A DNA stretch of 64,000 bases from Syncephalis fuscata (GCA_025786725.1 JAHLTZ010000005.1:558001-622000), one strand, 5' to 3'; positions 38,801 through 47,765 are shown, counted from the stretch's first letter. The notes: a model not told the origin generated them from the letters alone. Made by a program: numbers and translations.

Positions 38801-41800
38801 CGTCAAATCAATCAATAATCGAGATACGCCATACATTAAAACGCGTAATCAACGACGTGCTCATACCCAGTCAATAAATGAAGAAGTCCCGGTTGATACC
38901 CCACCAACGATATCAACCACTCCAATTAACCACCTACCTAAGGTCGTATCAATATCAGAACCGCCAGAAGAAATTATACCAGAAGCGGATCCGATTACTA
39001 CACCTATTCAATCTACCACATCATCGTCGATCATAGAAGATGCAGAAATGGAAGACGACAATGCAGCAACAACGATCGATAAGAGGACTGTAAATAACAA
39101 GTCTAATCGACCCAAATTTTCAGCCAAGTTACAGAAGCTAGTACAATTGTTAGAGACACGCCGACCGAAAGGCAGTGATACTTACGATATTAGCGACAAA
39201 CTAGGCAATTGCAAGGTCGACATTACTTATGAGGAATTAGCCGAATTCTTAGATGCACAAATACACCCAGAAAAAGGTACTTATGCACCAGTTCGAAAGA
39301 AGAAGGTTAAAACAACGACTGAAGCTTTACAAGTCGACACAATATTCCCTCGTATACCTGATGTTAAAGCATTACAAAGTATCACCTACGTACGACAACA
39401 GCCAGTACTCACCATTATTGATACCGGTTCGTCCCGTAATCTGATGGGTGAAACATTTTACAAACAATCCAAGTTACAAATCGATGACGAATCTACTTTT
39501 AAGATGATTGGCATATCTGGTCAAGCTGAAACGCCACTAGGCGTAATCCGCGAATTAATCGTCCGCGTTGCTGGTGTCGATATACCAATCGAAGTACACG
39601 TCATGAAAGGTGCACGTTTTTCTTTGTTACTCGGTATGGACTGGATACTACAAACTTCAGCCAACATTATGGCCGCACAACGACTAGTTGTCTTTCCTTA
39701 CAAAGATACCGAACGCAAGTTGCAAGTATGGGCCACTACTGGCGAGGCTGAAGTGGCTGTTCAACAAATCTACAATCCTATTGTAGAAGAAGTAGAAGAA
39801 GAAGAAGTTGATTCGTTCGCATTAGAACAGTTATTTGAAGAAAAAGAAGTAGAAGCTTACCACACATTAACACTAACCGAAGACATTTATGTTGTCGCTA
39901 AAGGCAGTTATACGTGGCGTCCAAAACGACGACTATTACAACCACTCACTAATCAAATATTATTGGAACCTGCGCATCTGGAATTAATACAACACGGTCT
40001 GATGGGCTTACCAGCCATAGGACGAGTCAGAAAAGTAGGCCTACCTCTTATTAATACCTCCGACAATGACATCATTGTGCCTGCTGGTACTGTCGTAGCC
40101 ATGGCGTCAAATAATATCAATCGAATTGACACCAACCGACAACAAATCAAGCAACAAGCCCTGTCAGCCGAAGGATACATCGCACAATCAACAGAAGCAA
40201 ATACCGCCACGGATAATGCCGATGTTAATAATCATCACATCACCGACGAAGAATTGTTGACAACACTAGACCGATTTGGCTCCTGATATCAACAACCCAT
40301 CATTCAATTACTACGTCGTAATGCTGATTTGTTCGTAAAAGATTCACACGAATTGGGTCATACTACACTCATTGAACATCAGATTGACACGGGGACGCAA
40401 CACCTATCACCTGTCGACCATATCGATATTCACCAAAAGATAACCAATTTATCACTCAAGAAGTGGCCAAAATGTTAGAAAAAGGCGTCATTCGTCCTGC
40501 AACTGGACCTTGGGCCTTCCCAATCGTTTTAGTCACTAAGAAGGATGGATCGGTTAGATTTTGTGTTGATTACAGACCACTTAACGCTACTACACGACGC
40601 GATGCTTACCCGTTACCTAGGATCGACGAAATTTTCGATGCCATGAAAGGTGCCACTTGGTTTTCTTGCCTCGATCTCGCCTCTGGTTATTGGCAGATCA
40701 GTATGGCAGAGAAAGATAAAGCTAAGACTGCCTTCGTGACACGGCAAGGGACATATGAGTTTAATGTCATGCCATTCGGCCTAACAAACGCCCCTGCCAC
40801 GTTCCAAAGGTTAATGAACAACTTATATTCTGGTTTATTATGGTCATCCGTCTTCGTCTACCTCGATGATATTCAGATCTTTTCCAAAACGTTTGACGAC
40901 CACTTGGTGAACTTGCAAGCCGCCCTGGACCGCCTGCGCACCGCCGGCTTAAGAATCAAGTTAAAGAAGTGTGAATTTGGAAAGCGAGAAGTTGCGTTTT
41001 TAGGATATCGAACGGGAGTGAACGGATTGGCTACCGACCCGGATAAAGTCAAGCGTGTGTTAGAATGTAAGCCACCACAAAATTTGACTGAACTACGATC
41101 ATTTCACGGAATTACTTCCTATTACCGCCGATTTGTTCCGAATTTCTCCAAGATCTCTGAACCACTTCGTATTTTATTTCGTAAAAATGTGTCGTGGCAA
41201 TGGACCGACAAGCAACAACAGGCCTTCCAACAACTAAAAGACGCATTGGCTAGCGAACCAGTATTAATCTTTCCTGACTTTAGCAAAAGTTTTATATTAG
41301 AAACTGATGCATCAGCTGCTGGCTTTGGCGCCGTTTTATCGCAACTAAGTAGCGATGAAAAAGAGCACCCTATTCATTATGCCAGTCGAAGTACCAATAT
41401 TCATGAACGACGACTAGCTACCACTACTGAGCTAGAGGCCGCTGCCGTTATGTGGGCTCTGGAATATTTTCGCCACTATATTCATGGTCAACATGTACTC
41501 ATACGGACTGATCACCAGGCTATACCTTTTATATTCCACAAAGGATCCGTTCGACCCGTACCCAGAAAATTTGCACGTTGGATTGCTCAGTTAGCTGATT
41601 ACGACTATACTATTGTCTATAAACAAGGCTCTGCTAATTCTAATGCCGATGCATTATCCCGTCCACCTTTCGTCGACAACATTGAAGTCGATGCTCTTTT
41701 GACTTTCGAGGACACCGAACCATTGCGAGTACAACGCCTCACTCCGACGGCGCGACTACCAGAGCGATGTTCAGAGCATGCCGCTGGCTACGATTTACAC

Positions 41801-44800
41801 GCTGTGCGTGATGATATAGTCGAAGTCGCTAACATAGCTATTATCGACACCGGTATAGCTATTCAAATGCCAAAAGGCGTATATGGCCGAATTGCACCAA
41901 GAAGTGGACTGGCTGCGCGTTACGGCATTGACGTTTTAGCCGGAGTCATCGACGCAGATTATAGAGGTCAACTGCGTGTTTTATTAATTAATTTAGGTAC
42001 CTCTGATTTTGTTATACACACTGGCGATCGTATCGCACAGCTCATATTAGAACGACATATCGTTCCTGTTGTCGAAGAAACAATTACTCTTACCACCACT
42101 CAGCGTAACACCGCCGGCCTCGGTTCGACAGGTCTGGCCGCTAATTAATAAGTTCTATGGATCCATTGCGCTACCACGAGTTAATGACATACCTCAACAA
42201 GTCGCAATTACCGTCCGACATGGACAAGTTAACGCAGAAACAATTTCAACAAGAAGCCCGTTATTACCTTATTCATAATAACCATTTATATCGTAAAATT
42301 CGTAAAAATATTAATAATTTATCTCCACTACTTGTTGTTCAACCATCAGAAGCTCTACAAGCTCTTCAACTTTGTCATCGACAAGCTGGTCATCCTGGAG
42401 CCGACGCAACTATTCGACGATTGCAACAATCTTATTATTGGCCCACACTAGCCGATGATACTCGCGCTTATGTTCGTGGTTGCCCCCATTGTCAATTACA
42501 TCGAAATGAGGCACCTACTGAACCGCTACATCCTATACCTGTTTATTCACCTTTTTACCGATTAGGCGTTGACCTAGTAGGTCCATTACCTGTATCCGCC
42601 CAAGGCTATCGTTTTATTGCCGTAGCTACCGATTATTTAACTAAGTGGTCTATTACTAAAGCCATTCCCGATAAATCCGCTACTAGTGTTGCCGCTTTCC
42701 TGTACAAACGTATCTTTCTGATATACGGCGCGCCACTACACATTCTTACTGACCAAGGACTGGAGTTTAAAAACCAAATCCTTCGCGAGTTGTGTCGATT
42801 ATTCGATATTAAACACACGTTTGCTACTCCCTATCGTCCACAGACCAACGGGTTAGTGGAGCGTTTCAACCGAACTTTAGGACAAGCTTTAGCTCGTTCT
42901 GTAGCTCTAAGTAAAGATCGAACAACATGGCCGCAGTATCTAGCCTCTATCACATTTACTTACAATATCAATAAGCAAGCTACTACTGGCTTCTCACCTG
43001 CCCAACTGTTACTCGGTTATCAGCCAAAAGGACCTGAGTTACTTACCTTACCTATTGCGCCGTACGATGAAGAAGTTTATACGCGTGAGTTATACGCACG
43101 AGGAGCGCAGTTACAACAACAGCACGACGAACAGTTGCCGCTAGCTAAACAACGCATTGAAGCGAAACAACAAAAGCAGAAATCGAAACACGATGCCCGA
43201 CGTAAGATCGACAAAAATGAACTGACTGTTGGTGATCAAGTCTTTCTACGAAAAGACGAATTGCAGAATCGTTTCGACGCTAAATTACTACCTAAGTGGG
43301 ACGGACCGTGCACTATTATTACTAGACACACCCCAGCCGTCTATACGATTAAGATTAAAGGTCAACTTCGTAAGGTTCATCGTGACCGTCTGAAACCGGC
43401 TCACACCTTTGATGCTTTTCCTGACGCTATAGAGGACTAGGCGCGTCTTAGAAGAGGGGCATGTAACACCCGGAACTTACCCCGACTCTTTTTCCCAAGT
43501 AATATTAATCATTATTAATGGGAAAGTAATATTAAGTCCGCTCGTATCCATAATCCCTATTTTACAGTATAAGTACTTCACATTCATAACAAATAATAAA
43601 AACATTAGTATTAGTATCAGTATTAATCTTGACTCTACTCCAACTTTGATTTTATTCTTTATTTTGGTGCCTTATCCAATTAGCAATTAAACCATTGTTG
43701 TAAAATTAACAACAGTGCACCAAAAATTTACAATATAATGTCACTTACAAGCTATTAATAGTAAATAATTGGTACAGTTAGTAAGTAGCATGGTTAATTT
43801 ATATTCATTTAATATACAATACTACTTACTAGCTATTAATAATAAATAATTGTTATAATCAGTAAATAGCAGTTAATGTATAGTCAGCTAATATAAAATG
43901 CCACTTACTAGCTATTAATAGCAAATAATAGATACAATCAATTAATAGTATAGTTAATGTATAATAAACTAATATATAATATCACTTACACCCTATTAAT
44001 ATTAAATAATCGGTACAATTATTAAATAGAATAGTTAATGTATATTCACAACGCGCAATACAACTTACAAGCTATCAATAGTAAATAGTTGTTATTATCA
44101 GTAAATAGCATAATTAATATATAGTTAGCCAATATACAATACAACTTACGATCTATTGTATTAAACAATCGATACAATTAGTAAATAGTATAGTTAATAT
44201 ATAGTCAGTTAATATAAAGTATCACTTACTTTCTATTAATATTAAATAATTAATACAATCAGTAAATATTATAGTTAATATACATTTAGTTGATATATAT
44301 AATACAACTTACCAGCTATCAATATTAAATAATTGATATCATTAGTAAATAGCATAGTTAATATATAGTTAGCCAATATACAGTACATCTTACGATCTAT
44401 TGTATTAAATAATCGGTACAACCAGTAAATATTATAGTTAATATAGTCAGTTAATACACAATGCCACTTACGACCTATTAATAAGGTTGTTGATGCATAC
44501 AATACATAGCACGTAATTAGTGAATAGTCAGCTAATATATAATATCACTTACAATCTATTAATATCAAGTTATTGATATACATGGTGTATAATATATAAT
44601 TAGCCAATGCTCACTTAATACACAATGCAACTTACTAGCTATTGATATTAAGTTATTGATAAATATAGTACATGATGCATAATTAGTGCATAGTCAGTTA
44701 ATACGCAATACAAATTACCCTCTATTATAATAAATTGTTGATACACATAGTGTATGGTATATAATTAATTAATACGTTAGCAACACGCCATACTACTTAC

Positions 44801-45548
44801 GACCTATTAATATCAAGTTATTAATACGTACAGCACATAATATAATTAGTGAATAGTCAGCTAATATATAATATCACTTACAATCTATCAATATCAAGTT
44901 ATTGATATACATGGTGTATAATATATAATTAGCTAATGCCCACTTAATACACAATATAAATTACCAGCTATTAATATTAAGTTGTTGATATACACGGTGC
45001 ATGGTATATAATTAGCACATAGTCATTTAATACACAATACAACTTACCATCTATTATATTAAGTTATTGATGTATGTAATACATAACATATGATTAGTTT
45101 ATAAGTCATCAATATACAATATCACTTACAGCCTATTAGTATTAAGTTGTTGATACACATATTCCATAGCATGCAATTAGTGAATAATCAACTAATATAC
45201 AATACAACTTACAGCTATCTAATATTAAGTTGTCAATTGATACAGTACATGACATATAATTAGCGTATGCTTTATTGGTATATAATATAACTTACTAACT
45301 ATTAGTATTAAGTTATTGATACACATAGTACATGGATATAATTAGTGAGTTATTAGCTAATATACGATACAACTTACAATCTAATAGCATCATTGGTTGG
45401 CAATAATTTTAGTAAGCATAATAATATGTTATATTTATTGTTATTGCAACATACCACGACGAACTAAGGCTGGATTAGCATCAACCATGGATGTACTGGC
45501 CACAAGAGCCACGACAATGGTGCAAACGACGGCAATGGAAAGCTTCAT
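35838..45548 (-). CDS. Secreted six-cysteine peptide encoded by 28 single-codon-size microexons
   Basis: Exon 1 (45455-45548) encodes a signal peptide (MKLSIAVVCTIVVALVAS...) and ends in Arg-Arg plus one base. Microexons of 3 nt unless noted, each between AG and GTAAGT-like sites: 45378-45380, 45296-45298, 45213-45218 (6 nt), 45130-45132, 45048-45050, 44965-44967, 44882-44884, 44801-44803, 44719-44721, 44636-44638, 44553-44555, 44472-44474, 44394-44396, 44313-44315, 44230-44232, 44150-44152, 44069-44071, 43990-43992, 43909-43911, 43830-43832, 43749-43751, 36406-36408, 36328-36330, 36245-36247, 36162-36164, 36079-36081, 35996-35998, 35913-35915. The last exon enters at 35842 and gives TAA at 35838-35840. 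All introns are phase 1 and 70-80 nt, except the one holding the transposon. The product is 61 aa: a 31-residue prepro part ending in a Kex2-like RR, then 30 residues with cysteines spaced C-x3-C-x3-C-x9-C-x-C-x3-C. Its role (antimicrobial, effector or signal) is unknown. Confidence 0.85.
35843..36473 (-). repeat. Tandem intron/microexon array, 3' part
   Basis: The remaining seven microexon units of the same ~80-bp array, separated from the 5' part by the LTR retrotransposon. Introns here are 75-80 nt, and the last one, before the terminal exon, is 70 nt and ends in ACAG. Confidence 0.9.
36474..36744 (+). repeat. 5' LTR
   Basis: 271 bp, TG...CA termini, with extended inverted ends 'ttgtaa/ttacaa'. 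No difference from the 3' copy was seen. Confidence 0.95.
36745..36764 (+). promoter_or_regulatory. Putative primer-binding site
   Basis: The sequence directly after the 5' LTR, 'ttggcgagcacaatag', begins with TGG as expected for pairing to a tRNA CCA end. The tRNA was not identified. Confidence 0.5.
36812..37356 (+). repeat. Retrotransposon leader: 13 tandem hairpin units
   Basis: About 13 units of ~43 bp, each containing 'tatcaatatt' and a few bases later 'gatattggta', which can pair as a stem-loop. They lie between the primer-binding region and gag. The alternation of units ('actgtt', 'gtgtat', 'attgtt' centres) suggests higher-order duplication. Confidence 0.9.
37416..38737 (+). CDS. Retrotransposon Gag (two overlapping frames)
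   Basis: The first frame (37416-38330) has the Gag core: 'RFAGSLLTEDAIAWLEQYDE', 'WWKAIKPKVTHW', 'FYNEFLKAYF' and 'ALRLQDIARKVRY'. The reading then continues in the -1 frame (open from 38273) with 'ESITLESRIRTASRLEANR', a coiled 'ISRLEEQISKMTQQIGELTT' and a zinc-knuckle-like CRTCGSADPHNWAEC (C-x2-C-x5-H-x4-C). No classical slippery heptamer is evident at the first break, so a one-base loss is likely. The second change, at the TGC-TGA end near 38735, is +1 and could be a programmed gag-pol shift. Confidence 0.85.
38739..40286 (+). CDS. Retrotransposon Pol N-terminal part with aspartic protease
   Basis: The frame opens upstream of 38739 and carries a linker, then the retropepsin-like protease: 'VLTIIDTGSSRNLMG' with the catalytic DTG, and 'FSLLLGMDWILQTSANI' with the hydrophobic flap-side motif. 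It terminates with TGA at 40284-40286. The same frame beyond the stop still reads conserved pol sequence (NADLFVKDSHELGHTTL, HQIDTG), so the TGA is either a lesion or a readthrough codon. Confidence 0.85.
   Translation, partial: GQVVVLPKEPTDELALAAEKRVKSINNRDTPYIKTRNQRRAHTQSINEEVPVDTPPTISTTPINHLPKVVSISEPPEEIIPEADPITTPIQSTTSSSIIEDAEMEDDNAATTIDKRTVNNKSNRPKFSAKLQKLVQLLETRRPKGSDTYDISDKLGNCKVDITYEELAEFLDAQIHPEKGTYAPVRKKKVKTTTEALQVDTIFPRIPDVKALQSITYVRQQPVLTIIDTGSSRNLMGETFYKQSKLQIDDESTFKMIGISGQAETPLGVIRELIVRVAGVDIPIEVHVMKGARFSLLLGMDWILQTSANIMAAQRLVVFPYKDTERKLQVWATTGEAEVAVQQIYNPIVEEVEEEEVDSFALEQLFEEKEVEAYHTLTLTEDIYVVAKGSYTWRPKRRLLQPLTNQILLEPAHLELIQHGLMGLPAIGRVRKVGLPLINTSDNDIIVPAGTVVAMASNNINRIDTNRQQIKQQALSAEGYIAQSTEANTATDNADVNNHHITDEELLTTLDRFGS
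40388..42148 (+). CDS. Retrotransposon reverse transcriptase, RNase H and dUTPase
   Basis: RT: 'PKDNQFITQEVAKMLEKGVI', 'VRFCVDYRPLNATT', 'FSCLDLASGYWQI', 'NVMPFGLTNAPATFQRLMN' and catalytic YLDD in 'VFVYLDDIQIF'. RNase H: 'LETDASAAGFGAVLSQ', 'ELEAAAVMWALEYF', 'IRTDHQA'. The C-terminal ~130 residues (from about 41740) form a trimeric-type dUTPase with all five motifs: 'AAGYDLHA', 'GRIAPRSGLA', 'GVIDADYRGQLRV', 'GDRIAQLI' and 'NTAGLGSTG'. The frame begins at 40388 after a one-base loss in ACGGGG relative to the upstream pol frame. It ends with TAA 8 bp before the integrase ATG. Confidence 0.93.
   Translation, partial: HGDATPITCRPYRYSPKDNQFITQEVAKMLEKGVIRPATGPWAFPIVLVTKKDGSVRFCVDYRPLNATTRRDAYPLPRIDEIFDAMKGATWFSCLDLASGYWQISMAEKDKAKTAFVTRQGTYEFNVMPFGLTNAPATFQRLMNNLYSGLLWSSVFVYLDDIQIFSKTFDDHLVNLQAALDRLRTAGLRIKLKKCEFGKREVAFLGYRTGVNGLATDPDKVKRVLECKPPQNLTELRSFHGITSYYRRFVPNFSKISEPLRILFRKNVSWQWTDKQQQAFQQLKDALASEPVLIFPDFSKSFILETDASAAGFGAVLSQLSSDEKEHPIHYASRSTNIHERRLATTTELEAAAVMWALEYFRHYIHGQHVLIRTDHQAIPFIFHKGSVRPVPRKFARWIAQLADYDYTIVYKQGSANSNADALSRPPFVDNIEVDALLTFEDTEPLRVQRLTPTARLPERCSEHAAGYDLHAVRDDIVEVANIAIIDTGIAIQMPKGVYGRIAPRSGLAARYGIDVLAGVIDADYRGQLRVLLINLGTSDFVIHTGDRIAQLILERHIVPVVEETITLTTTQRNTAGLGSTGLAAN
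42157..43440 (+). CDS. Retrotransposon integrase (separate ORF)
   Basis: Catalyses insertion of the cDNA. Zinc HHCC domain: 'LCHRQAGHPGADATIRRL' then 'YVRGCPHCQLH'. Catalytic D,D-35-E: 'GVDLVGPLPV', 'LTDQGLEFKN', 'PQTNGLVERFNRTL'. A GPF/GPY-like C-terminus, 'KWDGPCTIITRHTPAVYTIK', follows, with no chromodomain. It has its own ATG in a different frame, just downstream of the RT-dUTPase stop, so it may be made by termination-reinitiation or be an artefact of a frame change. Confidence 0.92.
   Translation: MDPLRYHELMTYLNKSQLPSDMDKLTQKQFQQEARYYLIHNNHLYRKIRKNINNLSPLLVVQPSEALQALQLCHRQAGHPGADATIRRLQQSYYWPTLADDTRAYVRGCPHCQLHRNEAPTEPLHPIPVYSPFYRLGVDLVGPLPVSAQGYRFIAVATDYLTKWSITKAIPDKSATSVAAFLYKRIFLIYGAPLHILTDQGLEFKNQILRELCRLFDIKHTFATPYRPQTNGLVERFNRTLGQALARSVALSKDRTTWPQYLASITFTYNINKQATTGFSPAQLLLGYQPKGPELLTLPIAPYDEEVYTRELYARGAQLQQQHDEQLPLAKQRIEAKQQKQKSKHDARRKIDKNELTVGDQVFLRKDELQNRFDAKLLPKWDGPCTIITRHTPAVYTIKIKGQLRKVHRDRLKPAHTFDAFPDAIED
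43450..43461 (+). promoter_or_regulatory. Polypurine tract
   Basis: 'agaagaggggca' lies directly before the 3' LTR, the expected site of plus-strand DNA priming. Confidence 0.85.
43462..43732 (+). repeat. 3' LTR
   Basis: 271 bp, identical by eye to the 5' LTR. Confidence 0.95.
43733..45454 (-). repeat. Tandem intron/microexon array, 5' part
   Basis: Twenty-one units of about 80 bp. On the minus strand each unit starts with a donor such as 'GTAAGTGATATTGTATATTA' and ends with 'AACTTAATAnTAATAG', followed by a variable triplet. Twenty-four of 28 microexon donors in the whole gene are GTAAGT; the others are GTAATT (two), GTAAGA and GTAAGC. Introns are strongly conserved with each other, while the triplets differ. 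Confidence 0.9.
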
Positions 45549-45720
45549 GGTGATATTGATTTGTTAAGACAAACAAATAAAAGAGATAGTAGAGTGTGGT
45601 TGGTATAAAGTGGAGAGTAGTGTGTGTTTAATAAGAAGTAGAGTGTGATGATGATATCGCAGTTGGTTGTGTATATTTTGCGGGCTATTTAAACTCACAG
45701 CTATGCTGAGATACTAGCAT
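45549..45720 (-). promoter_or_regulatory. Upstream region of the microexon gene
   Basis: On the minus strand a TATA-like 'TTTAAATAG' lies about 140 bp upstream of the ATG at 45548. The 5' leader is A/T and CACA rich. Only a weak promoter inference is possible. Confidence 0.4.
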
Positions 45721-45842
45721 AGTATAGTATATGAGGTACACCATTGATGTGTAATATGAACCAATAAAGCAATTCAAATAATGGTTTGAGGTACGCATGT
45801 ACCAATAAATTCATGACGTGATAGTATGCCTCCAGCATTGAT

Positions 45843-46300
45843 TTCAACCTGCTCAGTATTTACACAAATGACACGGCAATTCCAATGAGCAGTACATATG
45901 CGATAGAGACATGTACATTATCCTGTATTTTTGTTACACGGTCTAACTATTTGGTAGAGCAAGTATATTGCTTGGTTTTATAAAAACGATAATAATGTCT
46001 TTACTGTTGCTTCCACCGAATGACTCGGTCTTGAATATCGCATGCATAAAAAATAACGCATAACCTGCCCGGTCTTTACTTCAATCTGCCAGTTATTCGC
46101 ACGAATGACACAGTAATGGTAATAATCCAGTACATATGGGATAAAAATAGGCGTATTAGCTTGTATTTTTTGTTACACAGTTTAACTATTTAGTAAAAAC
46201 AAGTATATTATTTGGCTTTGTGAAAACGATAATGATGTCTTTGCTGCCATTTCTACCGATTCGGTTCTCAATATCCGTTGCATACAGAATAGCACACAAC
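45843..46300. repeat. Diverged tandem duplication, ~225 bp unit
   Basis: Two adjacent copies (about 45843-46068 and 46069-46300) share landmarks such as 'cagtacatat', 'ttgttacac', 'taactattt', 'aagtatatt', 'aaaacgataat' and 'atgtcttt'. There is no coding potential. Copies have diverged by substitutions and short indels. Confidence 0.75.
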
Positions 46301-47765
46301 GCTGATGCAAAAACAAGTCTAATATATCAAACTGGTATTTTATACAGGTTTTTACTGCCATACATAAGCCAGTTATAATTCTTTAAATTATAAAATATAT
46401 CGATTGGTACATGTGTGCATTTCATTCGACACTATGCCCACTGTTATGGGATAATTATTACTTTGAATTTACACATGTATCACATTCAGGCATATCATGC
46501 CACATGTTATGCAACTACCATCATTCAAATGGCGGTTAATCCAAATTACCTGAGCTTGACTATACGATAAGTACTGTTTGTAACATGATGCATCACGGCA
46601 TTTTGAGCAATGGAACATTCCAACAAGTCATTTTTATCAGTTGCTCAGCTGTATGATAAATTGCATCGGCTAAATTCTATGTAATACAATATGCAGACAC
46701 TAGGTTAGACACAATAGAAAACTCTAACCAATTACCGGCAATTTCGAGTGCATAATGTCAATGGGTTGCATATCGATGGGTAATTGTCCAAGGCCTAACT
46801 GCTGCTTATATTTCTGAAACCACTTTTGACAAGTTAAGCAGGATAGAATATAGAAGAACAAGTCAAGGCAGAAACCAATGAAAAAACAATTGGCAGCTCA
46901 AAGGCTTACTGGTTTAACCTATAGCAAATTATTATAACTATGCTAAGCTGGACTGTATTTATCAAAAGACGACTGTTGCTGATGCGGCCAGAACAGCAGC
47001 AACATTAAACAGAGATAACGCACAGAAAACAAAGAGTTGTAAATAAAATTAAATCAATGCGTTTTGGTAATTAAACAACTTATCGTCGTCACTATAGCTT
47101 ATAATTCTGGTTGTTTGTACAAATATATATTTACAAGCACATTGTAACTTCTTATATACTCACATATACACGACCACCAACTAAGCCAACCATTATAAGG
47201 CTTAATCTAACTAGTTATCAAAGTAAGCAGCTAACATTATACATTATTGCAATAATAGAAAGACAGATTAATTTATAGATCGATCATTAATAAAAGCTGT
47301 ATAGCTATATATTAAAATAAAACAAAACATTGGATTGGAAGCGTAATATTTATATAATTAAATCATTTTTACTTTAACTCCCACATTTTGAGTTCTCAAA
47401 GTAAAATTCGTTTCAATTAAAGTCGCACTATTATGCACAACGCAATTATATTGCTTCCTTATAAAATATTGTCAATAAATTGATTTAAATAAATAATGTA
47501 TCATACTGTTTGATTTCTTTGAAATACTTAAGGCCAACCATTGTTGTCATTGTTGGCCATGTGTAGAGAGATTAATTGAATATTAATAGAAGCCATATGA
47601 TTGATTCCATACCATTTCGCAATCTTTGTTGTTGCATTAATACATACATGCTATGTACTATTTTATTTTTAGCTTGTAACTTTTAGTATTTGTTAACTGA
47701 GTTGAATAAAATACATCATTATGTAGAGTATTGTGTGCTATTTAACATTATTATACAATCTAATT
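46301..47765. other. Intergenic spacer
   Basis: AT-rich, no conserved exon seen. A GC-richer part near 46.8-47.0 kb shows no extended reading frame. Confidence 0.5.

Larger units (their letters stand above)
36474..43732 (+). mobile_element. Ty3/Gypsy-type LTR retrotransposon with dUTPase domain
   Basis: A 7259-bp element bounded by two 271-bp direct repeats starting TGTAACACC and ending TTTACA. They looked identical in a by-eye base comparison, so the insertion is recent. The outer flanks share 'atat', a likely 4-bp target duplication. The internal order is leader hairpins, gag, protease, reverse transcriptase, RNase H, dUTPase, integrase, polypurine tract. RT before integrase marks the Ty3/Gypsy order. 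It is inserted antisense within an intron of the microexon gene. At least two frame breaks and one internal stop make this copy questionable for self-replication. Confidence 0.95.

Noticed and set aside
43733-45454. CRISPR-like array (regular ~80-bp repeats)
   Set aside because: The variable part is only 3 nt, the conserved part is 75-80 nt with splice donor and acceptor signals, and the surroundings are eukaryotic. The intron/microexon reading explains it fully.
43733-45454. Simple AT-rich satellite
   Set aside because: Satellite units would not keep AG and GTAAGT around exactly three bases 27 times, nor yield a stop-free six-cysteine reading frame continuing from a signal peptide.
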